From Elysia chlorotica (taxonomy: Eukaryota; Mollusca; Gastropoda; Plakobranchidae), in NCBI GenBank assembly GCA_003991915.1, contig RQTK01000208.1, forward strand, positions 148,248 to 212,247: DNA of 64,000 bases, given 5' to 3'. Made by a program: the position numbers and the translations under genes. This document shows, piece by piece, positions 25,491 through 36,385 of the stretch. Within the stretch, counting starts at the first letter, position 1. The number at the start of each line of letters is the position of its first letter. The notes beneath the pieces were generated by a model. It ran no database searches, was not told the DNA's origin, and was given only the letters and a program-made list of their open reading frames with translations.

Positions 25491-25821
25491 CACGTGGGTG
25501 ATTCCCTGAGTTGCCATTAATGTTTTGTAATAGGGCAGTGAAGGATTATGTCTGCTTCACAGTCTGTTAAGACTCTGTGTTTTATTGTTCTGGTTTTCAA
25601 AGCCTCGGATATATAATTAGTAATGATCTCAAGTAAAGATTTCCAAAAAAGAAAATCATGCGCTTTCAAGGTTAGATGATATTTAACTGTTTGTTCTAAT
25701 AAGCTAAAAATTATCACTGTGGAATCATATTGCATAGTAAGCAAATCATATAATTTCAAAATCATGAGATAAGAACAAAAATTGTGACACAATAAAAACA
25801 GAATTAGGACTAAGATAATGC

Positions 25822-27745
25822 CGTGCTCGAACATTTGTTGGCTTCAAATTGAAGTCAGCTGGACTCACAAGCATAGATATTCTGCGCACATTAATGTGTC
25901 ACATTCATAATATTATGAGTAAATGCTCATTTGACAGCTGTAACAAGGCATTGGGCTTATTTGACACAGCCCCATGCAGCTCTCTAATTCGGCTTGACTT
26001 CAAGCCAGATACAGTATATATATACAGAACACTGCCATCATGACAGCTCTATATTTTATTTGAATTTAAGGAGTGCTTGTTTTTTTGCCTCCACGTGTCT
26101 TCAACTCAAGCTCAGTATACCCGAGCCCTTACTCCAAAGTCAATAAGCCCCCAACAGGCTGTTCCAAGAGCTAAGAACAATTGCCAATGAACAGGGATAC
26201 ATCTTGTAACAGTAACACTCTCGTTTCCAAATTCAACAACAAATTTGGTATAAAAATGTCTTTGCCAATAAGTAGGACTAACAATAACACTCTCGTTTCC
26301 AAATTCAACAACAAATTTGATATAAAAACGTCTTTTAGATATATAGGAAGACAAGAGGATTTTCAAAAAGTATGCTGCATAATCATGAGAAACATTATTT
26401 GTTGCGATATTTAACACAGACAAATTTTTTACACAAAACTCATGTTCATAATAGATGGTTTGGCACAATTGACAACTAGACTTATCATGGCCTTGAAGAG
26501 ATATGCAGAATATAGAATGTTTTTACCAGCAGTATTTTGAGCTCAAAAGAGAAAAGGCACTCTGTTAACAAGCTAAGATTCATCCTTCTCTTCATTCTTA
26601 TTCTTCTTCTTACTATTATTATTATTATCATTATAATAATATTATTATAAACATTTAACAGTAAAACCTCAACGTGCTCGAACACATGTTGGCTTCAAAT
26701 TGAAGTCAGCTGGATTCACAAACATAGATACTCTGCGCACATTAATGTGTCGCCTTCATAATTTCATGAGTAAATGCTCATTTGACAGCTGTAACAAGGC
26801 ATTGGGCTTATTTGACACAGCCCCATGCAGTTCTCCAATTCGGCTTGACTTCAAGCCAGATACAGTATAATTGTATATACAGAACACTACCACACTGCCA
26901 TCATGATAGCTCTATATTTTATTTGAATTTAAGGAGTGCTTGTTTTTTTTGCCTCCGCGTGTTGTCTTCAACTCGAGCTCAGTATACCCGAGCCCTTACT
27001 ACAAAGTCAATAAGCCCCCAACAGGCTGTCCCAAGAGCTAAGAATAATTGCCAATGAACAGGGATACATCTTGTAACAGTAACACTCTCGTTTTCAAATT
27101 CAACAACAAATTGGGTATAAAAATTTTCCCTACCCTATTCCTGTCAACATAAATCTAACGTGCTCGATTTTGCCGTATAGGACACCCCAGGGGAACCTAG
27201 GAGACGTTAAACCCGGAGAGAGGGAGAGAATTCTCTCCCTCCCTCTATAGAGAATAATAAATTAATAGAACACTTTGCCAATAACAGGATACATCTTGTA
27301 ACAGTAACACTCTCGTTTCCAAATTCAACAACAAATTTGGTATAAAAATGTCTTTGCCAATAAGTAGGGATAACAATAACACTCTCGTTTCCAAATTCAA
27401 CAACAAATTTGATATAAAAACGTCTTTTAGATATATAGGAAGACAAGAGGATTTTCAAAAAGTATGCTGCATAATCATGAGAAACATTATTTGTTGCGAT
27501 ATTTAACACAGACAAATTTTTTACACAAAACTCATGTTCATAATAGATGGTTTGGCACAATTGACAACTAGACTTATCATGGCCTTGAAGAGATATGCAG
27601 AATATAGAATGTTTTTACCAGCAGTATTTTGAGCTCAAAAGAGAAAAGGCACTCTGTTAACAAGCTAAGATTCATCCTTCTCTTCATTCTTATTCTTCTT
27701 ATAACTATTATTATTATTATCATTATAATAATTATTATCATTTAA
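25822..27745. repeat. Tandem segmental duplication (about 0.85-1.05 kb units)
   Basis: Unit 1 (about 25822-26671) and unit 2 (about 26672-27745) share GTTGGCTTCAAATTGAAGTC, TTTGACAGCTGTAACAAGGC, CAGTAACACTCTCGTTT and GCAGTATTTTGAGCTC in the same order. Unit 2 contains extra sequence near 27107-27290, including a GAGAG-tailed SINE-like piece. Within each unit a segment around CAAATTCAACAACAAATTTG is itself doubled. No coding function is supported. Confidence 0.83.
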
Positions 27746-28264
27746 CAGTGAAAACTCAGAAATCAGGAAAACCTGAATTGACAGGAAAGGATGCCATTTC
27801 CCAAAATGTCCCTTTTAAGCATATCCTACAGTAGTTTTAAATTTATTTCTCAGCGCAGCTATGACTCACCCAAAACTAAGAGAAAAAAATGATGATAATT
27901 TATTATATTGAGGTACAATAAACACAGTGCTGCATAGTGCAGTTCCAAAAAATCATATCATCATTTTAGACTAGTATGTTTTTAAACCATACTTACACCA
28001 GACAATTTTTAAGGTTCCTTTTCATGCAAAATGAAAAAGAGTAAAAATGAACCTATTCCAACAGCACAGTCAACGCACTAGAAAACTATGATGGACATTA
28101 ACATTTTTTAAAAATAATCAACAATCATGGATCACAGGAAAATTCACTACATAAAAATCTGCAACAGCTGACGAAATTATGAAAAGTTTCAATACAATAA
28201 AATTATAAGAATACATTTTTTTTGTTAGTGAATTTCAGGTAGACTATCCATATTATATTGAAAT
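27746..28264. other. AT-rich DNA, possible 3' UTR of the minus-strand BAX-like gene
   Basis: No gene. A minus-strand AATAAA (plus TTTATT at 27899) could end the BAX-like transcript, but this is not certain. Confidence 0.35.
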
Positions 28265-28267
28265 GAA

Positions 28268-28500
28268 ACTGTGGCTCAGTTGGTTAATGGTATGGGCTGG
28301 TGACTGATGAGCAGGAGGTAGATGGTTCGAATCTGAGCTGGTACTCCTGTCCTCTTATGGTTGACCCGCATGAATATGCTCTTCAAATAGCCTTAAAACC
28401 TGGTCCGCCAAAGCCCATTTTCTAATGTCTCTCAAGAAATGGGTTCTTACCCCCGAGGTCCATGAAAACCCTTTCATAACCAAGTACGGAAACATTTTAA
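28268..28500 (+). mobile_element. Different tRNA-derived SINE
   Basis: TGGCTCAGTTGG (28272-28283, a perfect box A) and GGTTCGAATCT (28323-28333, box B) form a tRNA-like head. It continues into unrelated sequence with GACCCGCATGAATATGCTC. No convincing acceptor stem pairing, so I call it SINE-derived rather than a tRNA gene. Confidence 0.62.
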
Positions 28501-28931
28501 AATAAAAGGATTGCAAAAAGGAGACTTTTGTCTCAAAATATTATTGTGTTAAGATATATTTCCAGAAACGCATTGATAAAAAGACTTTAAAAATACCCAT
28601 TAAATGAGCAACAAAAACAAATTATTGGGCATGGTTTCACTCAGACATAAGATAGAGTCATTTGCAATTTGCTGCAAAGGTAAACTACATGTATATGAAA
28701 TATCATTGGTATATCAAACTCATTGACCAGCACTGTATATAGTGTGTATAAAAATAGAAGATCTCAATAACATCAGATTTCGTTGAAGGTTTTGTACATG
28801 TTTTATATACTCTATAAATATGGACATAGGTTAAAACAACATTTGCAACATCTAGTCGTTGTTAAAAAAACATCTGAATCTGTCATTCTTCAATCATAAT
28901 GTTTTTTGAGAGTCTTACAGGGGAGTAATTA

Positions 28932-29039
28932 TTATCTCCTGTGATTGTACATGATTATTGCTGCTACTCCAATGGCCACTCCTCCAAAGACAAGTGCATT
29001 TCGAATTGTAGATCTTCTGACAAAATCTAGTATACCATC
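28932..29039 (-). CDS. BAX-like gene, terminal exon (tail anchor)
   Basis: 108 nt after TTCTTTTACAG, ending TAA. Encodes DGILDFVRR and the C-terminal hydrophobic helix with a basic NHRR end. Confidence 0.94.
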   Translation of the reverse strand, partial: DGILDFVRRSTIRNALVFGGVAIGVAAIIMYNHRR

Positions 29040-32000
29040 CTGTAAAAGAATAATAAACGATGAAGCACACCAACTTGAAGTAATACACACAAAATTTAAC
29101 AATTTATTGAGCTGTCTTCAGTATATAAATCTGTAAAAAAATGATTTGTTTATAAAATTATTCACATTTAATCACACCCCCCCCCCCCCTCTAAGAATCA
29201 ATTGAAAGAAGAAAAAAAGCCAATGCAAAGTAACTATGTGTGTTTTATAATATTATAGTCAACATACTTTTGCTGACATTTGTGTTGAAATAAACTTACA
29301 ATATAACTTAAGTCTCATAACTGAACAGTTGCATTAAGTACACAACCAAGATACATGCAACAAAGAGAGGGAGGGTGGAAAAGAAAGAAAGGGATAGAAA
29401 GTCAGAGAGAGACAGAGAGAAAGAGAGAGTGCGTGTGAAAAGCCAAAAGTCATTCGGAAAGTTTTTGTCAGTTTGTGTCAAAATATTTTTTTTTAATTAA
29501 GGGGGGGGGAGGAATGCTGGGTTAGGGGAGAATATAAAGTTACTATTTCAGTATCGTAGTGGTATAAATATGAACCAATCAAGCAGAAATTAAATTAGTG
29601 GATCAAACGATTATGAAAATATATTCCATGGGACAAAAAGGTGTGAGAATGTGTAATAGTACTACTATTACAAAATAAAAAGGATGGCATTCAAAGAAAG
29701 TGAGACAGAGACAGTACCAAAGAAAAATAGACTGACATAGAGATTCTCACTAATCAAGGAGAACCAACGACAATTTAACTTACCCATCCTCCTTGTTGAA
29801 TAATCCAGTTGATCACGTTCTCGCTCATAAACTGAATTATTGTATTGATGAGAGAGCGGAACAACCCAACCAAATTCATAGCCTAAAACACACACAAAAG
29901 AAAAAACAATTATGAAGTAATAGGGAATGCCTGTAAGGTTTTTAAAATGTTTTAAAGTGCAACACAACCATAAAAGTAATCCCATTATAGGATGCTTTAA
30001 AAAAGAAAGAAAGAAAGCAAGATAAGTTCTATATAGTTAGGATCTAAATCTCTTAACAACCAGGCTCAGGAGACGGACAAGCCTGAGAAGAGACGCAAGT
30101 GAGGCCCTATACCTGAGCTACAAGTAAAAACACGTAGAAGAGACGCAAGTGAGGCCCTATACCTGAGCTACAAGTAAAAACAGTGACTATACAATTAAAT
30201 GCGCTTAAGGTAAACCCTGTTTCGGATAAACTGATCACTATGGCTGTATACTATTTCAATGGCACAAATTTCCATACTTTTAAAATTTACAATCACTGCT
30301 TAATATACACTTGGAATAGAATAGACTTTTACTGTGATCACTATTTCGCTGCCACCCTGCTCCACTTTTTTCATTCATAAAGGAAAAAATAAAGAATTTC
30401 AACTATCTTGAAATGGACTTACAAGTGCAGATTGATGCAAAATGTGCTGACACATGTACATGCATGCCAATATACTCAAAATGTGTCAGCATGGTGTGAA
30501 AAGGTTAATATTCTATATGATTGCTTTCCAACAATCTTATCTAAGTGTATCTAGAATGTATGTGTTTCGGGAATCAAAGAACAGAATTTTTGTAATTTTT
30601 CAATGCATATTATATATCTAAAAAAATGGTGAATCGTGATACTCACTTTTTTGCAGATCTTGTAGGCTAAATAGAAGAGCCCCAGTACTCTGGCCCAGTT
30701 GAAAATTCCATCATCAAACAGACCCCGCGCAACATTCATAGTAACTTCTTCTTCTCGCCCTGGGGGGACTCTGGAAATCAAACTGAGAGGAAAATACATA
30801 CATGTCCAAAATTGTTCCGTGATGCTTTTTTGTCATGTAATAACTTAAATATGTGTATATATTGTAAAGGCAAATAAATAATACCTCCTAATAAAAGTAA
30901 GAAAAAAAAAAGCTGCAACATTGCAAGCAAACATTTCAAAAAAAAAAAATAAAAAAAAATAGAAAGACTGGTAATAAGGGACAAGTGTTGTTACTTACAG
31001 CAGCTGATGGAGCCCATAGAAGAAAAAAAAAGTTTTTTCTCTCAAGTACAAGACAGTTTCTCTTGCATTAATAAATGAATTTTTACTTTCTTTTCAAAAC
31101 TTTCATTGAAACAGGATAATGTTCACAGTACATTAACCACAATATAAGAAACATTACAGTATGTTTATTGAAAGCTTAGAAAAATTTTAACAGTATGTTT
31201 ATTAAAACCGTAGAATAGTTTTTAACAGTATTTTTTATTGAGAGTTTCCAACAGCTTCAAGAATAGTAATGATAATAATAAACTTATTTCTATAGCGTTA
31301 GACCCCAAACCGCCCCTCTATTAAACCACTGTGATATATCTAGATGTAGACCTACAAAGAAGAGAAGTGAGAAGAAAAAAACTTACTTGCTTAGTTTTCT
31401 ATCTTCCTCTTGAGCGTCTATGATGTCTTTGATTGCTCTTTTTATCTCTATCACATGTTCAGGTGGAAGTTCTGTGCACACACACACACACACAAAAACC
31501 CAGAAAAGTATTTTAAAGAAAATATTAACTCTTAACCGGAGTCTACGTCGCCTATAACTTTTTTCAACTGCTTTCAAACACCATAAAAATTGTAAAAATT
31601 GTGCTTTAGCTACCTTAGAGAGAGAAATTTCCACGAAGAAAAATCTGTGGCTATTTTAACTGTTCTGGCATGAGATGGTTTACCAAATACCGATCCCTCG
31701 AACTTCAAGCACCTGATGGTTGACCAAATACTTGCCCTAGGATTTCAAGCACCTGATGGTTTACCAAATACTTACCCCTAGGGACTTCACGCGTCTAAAG
31801 GTTGACCAAATACTTGCCCCTAGGACTTCAAGCACCTGATGGTTTACCAAATACTTGCCCCTAGGATTTCAAGCACCTGATGGTTGACCAAACACTTACC
31901 CCTAACGTGTCTAAAGGTTGACCAAATACTTGCCCCTAGGACTTCAAGCACCTGATGGTTGACCAAATACTTGCCCCTAGGATTTCAAGCACCTGATGGT

Positions 32001-32784
32001 TGACCAAACACTTACCCCTCAGGACTTCACGCATCTAAAGGTTGACCAAACACTTACCCCTAGGGGCTTCGGTCTCCTGCAGGACCTCCATGACTGGGCT
32101 ATCATTCTCAATGCCATCACGGTTAAACATTTCATGCACATAGTCGTTGAGGAAGAACCGACTTTGATATAGCACTCGATCAATGGTCAGTGCCGGGGGG
32201 CGTCGACCATTGAAATCTGCTGAGAAATGCAAAGAGGAAAAAAAAACTATTCACAAGAATGTTATTTTTGTTTGCTGCTTCGCGTCCAACGTCAGCACTA
32301 TTCACTTCACTGTGGATGGGCCCCAAGACTAGCATCTGACAATTTTATGTGCTGCCACACAGAGATAGTGGAAGGAAACCATGGCTCCTGCCTCAGATTA
32401 AGCTGACACTGACCCAACCAGTAGGGGACAAAATTGCCAGATCAGGGCTCGATCCCCCGATCTCCTGCATTGGAAGCTGATATTCTATCACAGGGCTACC
32501 GGAATATTCACAAGAAGTATTTTTCCTTAATACACATGAGTCAATTCACTCTATATTAGAACTACTTCAATAAGTGGTGTATCTTGGGTGAAATTTTTCT
32601 TTGGCAGAGTCTTTTAGATGCACATTTTTAAGATCTGTGATGGGTCTAGTGAACTATTTAATAGCTTAAGTTTAAAGCAAATTGCAAGAACCATGCACTT
32701 CATATGAAGGAAAAAAAAACAGATTCTAAGAGAAAAAGACCTAGAGATATTTTACTAAAAAGGAAAAGAATAAAACATACCCAT
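28932..32784 (-). CDS. BAX-like Bcl-2 family protein, diverged paralogue (196 aa)
   Basis: Multi-BH Bcl-2 proteins of the BAX/BAK group permeabilise the outer mitochondrial membrane in apoptosis. Six coding exons join in phase: 32781-32784 (ATG G), 32058-32216, 31387-31471, 30647-30782, 29784-29882 and 28932-29039. The ATG is the first Met after an in-frame stop, and its exon ends at a GTATGT donor. The fold-defining pieces are present: FFLNDYVHEMF in helix 1, a BH3 region IKRAIKDIIDAQE (residues 64-76), BH1 GIFNWARVLGLFYLAYK (about 107-124), BH2 NWIIQQGGWDGI (about 153-164) and a hydrophobic tail anchor (GGVAIGVAAIIMY) ending NHRR. The BH3 Gly is Ile (residue 72) and the BH1 NWGR is NWAR (Ala113). 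It lies head to head with the canonical BAX gene at 36346, with identical exon lengths. Whether it kills, protects or is inactive cannot be read from sequence. Confidence 0.93.
29784..29882 (-). CDS. BAX-like gene, coding exon 5 (BH2)
   Basis: 99 nt between GTGTTTTAG and GTAAGT. Encodes helix 6-7 and the start of BH2 up to QQGGW, splitting BH2 exactly as in the plus-strand gene. Confidence 0.95.
30086..30181. repeat. Two-copy direct repeat in BAX-like intron
   Basis: Two adjacent copies of a roughly 48-bp unit containing GAAGAGACGCAAGTGAGGCC and CTGAGCTACAAGTAAAAACA. Confidence 0.9.
30647..30782 (-). CDS. BAX-like gene, coding exon 4 (BH1)
   Basis: 136 nt between TTTCCTCTCAG and GTGAGT. Encodes LISRVPPGREEE and BH1 with NWAR. 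Confidence 0.95.
31387..31471 (-). CDS. BAX-like gene, coding exon 3 (BH3)
   Basis: 85 nt between a TGTGTGCACAG acceptor and a GTAAGT donor. Encodes the BH3 helix region. A CA/GT microsatellite forms the polypyrimidine side of the acceptor. Confidence 0.93.
31664..32062. repeat. ~41-45-bp minisatellite built from exon end plus 5' splice site
   Basis: About nine units of TTGACCAAATACTTGCCCCT and AGGATTTCAAGCACCTGATG type. The right-most unit is the exon 2 donor itself (minus strand CCCCTAGGG/GTAAGTGTTTGG at 32057). Other units repeat CCTAGGGGTAAGT (near 31771), GGGGTAAGTG (near 31895 and 32011) or the GC form CCTAGGGGCAAGT, so the intron carries a ladder of decoy donors. Confidence 0.9.
32058..32216 (-). 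CDS. BAX-like gene, coding exon 2
   Basis: 159 nt, acceptor TTTCTCAGCAG and donor GTAAGT. Encodes the N-terminal region through APR. The donor side is the founder of the 31.66-32.06 kb minisatellite. Confidence 0.92.
32265..32510 (-). mobile_element. tRNA-derived SINE in BAX-like intron 1 (reverse)
   Basis: Shares CAGCACTAT...CACTGTGGATGGGCCCCAAG, TCTGACAATTTTATGTGCTG, GACACTGACCCAACCAGTAG and the box-B region GGGCTCGATCCCCCGATC with the other copies. Confidence 0.85.
32781..32784 (-). CDS. BAX-like gene, coding exon 1 (ATG G only)
   Basis: Only the start codon plus one base are coding before a GTATGT donor. G joined to AT of the next exon gives Asp2. The upstream in-frame stop lies in TATAAAACC near 32855. 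A plausible acceptor (TTATTTTCAG) just before it suggests a short 5' UTR exon. Confidence 0.75.
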
Positions 32785-33009
32785 CTTTCGCTTTAAAGGG
32801 GGATTCACTTCAAATTGCTGCACCACAATGAATTCTGAAGTTATGTGGTTTTATACCTGAAAATAAAGTAAGACAAAAGGCATCTACTCTTTATATTTCA
32901 TATTAAAACAATGAAGGCGAATTCAACATCCCACTTCCCAAGGGAAATAATGTTATAGTACTATCTGTACACCAGGGGTGATAGATCATTGAGACACCAT
33001 ACGTGCCTA

Positions 33010-33095
33010 CCTGTGGGTACTGGTAGTTCAGTCGACAAGTGCTTTGAACTTGAAGGTTCTAGGTTCAAATCAAGGTGACAACAATCTACGAATAT
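33010..33095 (+). mobile_element. tRNA-like SINE head
   Basis: GGTAGTTCAGTCGACAAGTG (box-A-like) and AGGTTCTAGGTTCAAATCAAGG (box B) at tRNA spacing. The tail is not recognisable. Confidence 0.5.
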
Positions 33096-33959
33096 TTCTC
33101 AATCTTGAGAAACAAGTAGATGAAAAAGTTATCACATATCTAGGCATATAAAGGCAGTGGAAGAAGACAGGAAACACATCTGCCAACCTAAATTTTGCTC
33201 AGAGTAATATCAGTTGTCACTCAGAGTACTTTTTTGGACCCCGCAGAAATAAAATGCCAGAAAAATGCAACAATGCTGTGAGACTCCTTGGCCACCTTAA
33301 AACTGAAAAAAGAAATTGAAAATGATGTCTCTTTGATAAAATAGGGCCTACCATTTATATCAGGGAAGTGAATTTTATATCGGATCCAATCTAGGCCTAG
33401 ATTCTAGATCTAGATGCAGCATTTCACCTTTGTACGTTTTATGGAAGAAGTTGTGGGAAACACTTTAAAAATACCAGATGCTTAACCCACTGTTTTAGCC
33501 TGTTCATCGCCCGTCGTAGATTACAATCCAGTCATCCAGTGTTGTCGGTATTCCACCCTTCTGATGCCTCTGATTGTCAAACCTACTGCTTTTGTATCTA
33601 AGCCTACTTTCGCTTTTACATTTTCTTGAAAGAAGTGATTAGGAAATCGGAAAAGACCTAGGCCTAGTGGCGAGCGGAAGCACATTATTTAAATTCTGTG
33701 GTGTTAAATAAAGCTCTTCAAACTGGCCCGTATACTTCGATTCGATTTTTATAATGCGTCTAAGTAAAAGGAAAAGAAAATTCATGTTTGGATAGAATCT
33801 GTATTTTTAGACATTTCTATTGTATCTGAAATGAACGAATATTGTAAATTTAATAAAATTTTAATCCAAGCGAGTATGGTCGCACACAAAGAGGTCAAAT
33901 GGAACCTAACCTTAAACCTAACCCTCATCCTCGTTCTGCTCTTGTCCATACTTTCTTTC

Positions 33960-35205
<1,246 letters not shown>

Positions 35206-36002
35206 GAGACAAAATCGGCCTCTAAGTAAGTCGGGAAGTCGACTCGACGTTTTTGCCAAACACTAAAAAAGTCAACTGTGATTGTGACTTTAAGAGAACC
35301 CAGGAACATAAATTCGAAAACAATCAATAATTTTACCCCTTGCAGGAGTTGGTAGAGAAAGATTTGAGGGGGGGGGGGGGGGGCAAAAGTAAAAAAAAGT
35401 AAAAAAATAAACACTTATCTCTTCAATTAGAAGGAGAACATAATGAAATAAAAGAAAAATCAAAAACATACATAAATCATTGAAACCTAATAAACTACTG
35501 TTTATGAATAGCTTTTATAAGAACGCCCAAAAATGTTAATAAATATTTTTTTTAATACTTTCTCTCTATTTATCCATACATGGGACTGGGGTGGACATTA
35601 TAAAGAAATAGGATAGTACTAAAAAAAAAAAAAGCCCACGAGCTCACGAGTTGGAGCTAAACATGTTTTCTATAACCATACAAGCGTCTTTTCCTTGACA
35701 TCACATTATTGTAACAATATTAGATTTAAAAATGAAACTAGTTAACAAAAACATTTATAGAAATTTTAAATGTTGGTTTTATTCAACACTAAAAAGCAGA
35801 TAAAAACAAAACAAAACAAAAACAACAATAACAAGAAAAAGCAAAAAAATAAATAAATAAATAAAAAAAACACCACCACCAACAACAACAACAACAACAA
35901 CAAGAAAAAAAAACTATAAAAAACATTTCATGATGATATTAAAGGATGGATTTTCGTGCTGGAAATGAAGTCTTCCATATGGGTCCCTAACACGGAAACA
36001 GA
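35206..36002. other. AT-rich intergenic DNA
   Basis: Poly-G at 35369-35383 and A-rich, AAC-rich tracts near 35800-35920. No gene. Confidence 0.5.
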
Positions 36003-36085
36003 TGCTAGTCCTAACCCTAACACTAACCCTAACTCTAACCCTAACCCTAACCCTAACCCTAACCCTAACCCCAACCCTAACCCTA
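36003..36085. repeat. Interstitial telomere-like (CCCTAA)n tract
   Basis: About twelve CCCTAA units with a few variants (CACTAA, CTCTAA, CCCCAA). It is followed by ATTTCAGGACTTTACTTTG, which also occurs at 34822 just before a CT array. Confidence 0.92.
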
Positions 36086-36337
36086 TTTCAGGACTTTACT
36101 TTGAAATAACCATCTTCTAATTCGTGTAGGCCCTATGGATTATGGACTGCGGAGTTATGCCCCTGTAAAGTTAAAACCATGAACTGTCAACTGGGTTGCT
36201 GCTGAGGTCATCTTACCATTTCACTTTAGATCAGGCAGATTCGTATTAAATCTATATCTATGGTATACATTTAGAATTGTGAAGTCTTGGATTTATACAG
36301 ACCTTTGAGGAATAAATATTAGCATATTGATTTCTAC

Positions 36338-36343
36338 ATGTAA
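36338..36343 (+). promoter_or_regulatory. Start-stop uORF (ATG TAA) before the BAX start
   Basis: ATGTAA ends two bases before the proposed BAX ATG (36346). A minimal start-stop element can hold ribosomes and damp the downstream start. The functional claim is inference, and the transcript start is unknown. Confidence 0.35.
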
Positions 36344-36345
36344 AC

Positions 36346-36385
36346 ATGACACATCGAGAACAAAGGCCATCATTTTTTGGTGGAG
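36346..36385 (+). CDS. BAX: BAX coding exon 1 (inferred)
   Basis: ATG ACA CAT CGA GAA ... GGT GGA G/GTAAGA. Thirteen codons plus one base, joining as G+AT (Asp14) to exon 2. The strong donor and matching phase support it. RNA evidence is needed, since the paralogue begins with only ATG G. Confidence 0.6.

Noticed and set aside
28272..28345. Functional tRNA gene
   Set aside because: Boxes A and B are good, but no convincing acceptor-stem pairing or terminator is seen and unrelated sequence continues, as in SINEs.
36003..36085. Chromosome end
   Set aside because: The tract is short, degenerate and flanked by genes on both sides, so it is interstitial.
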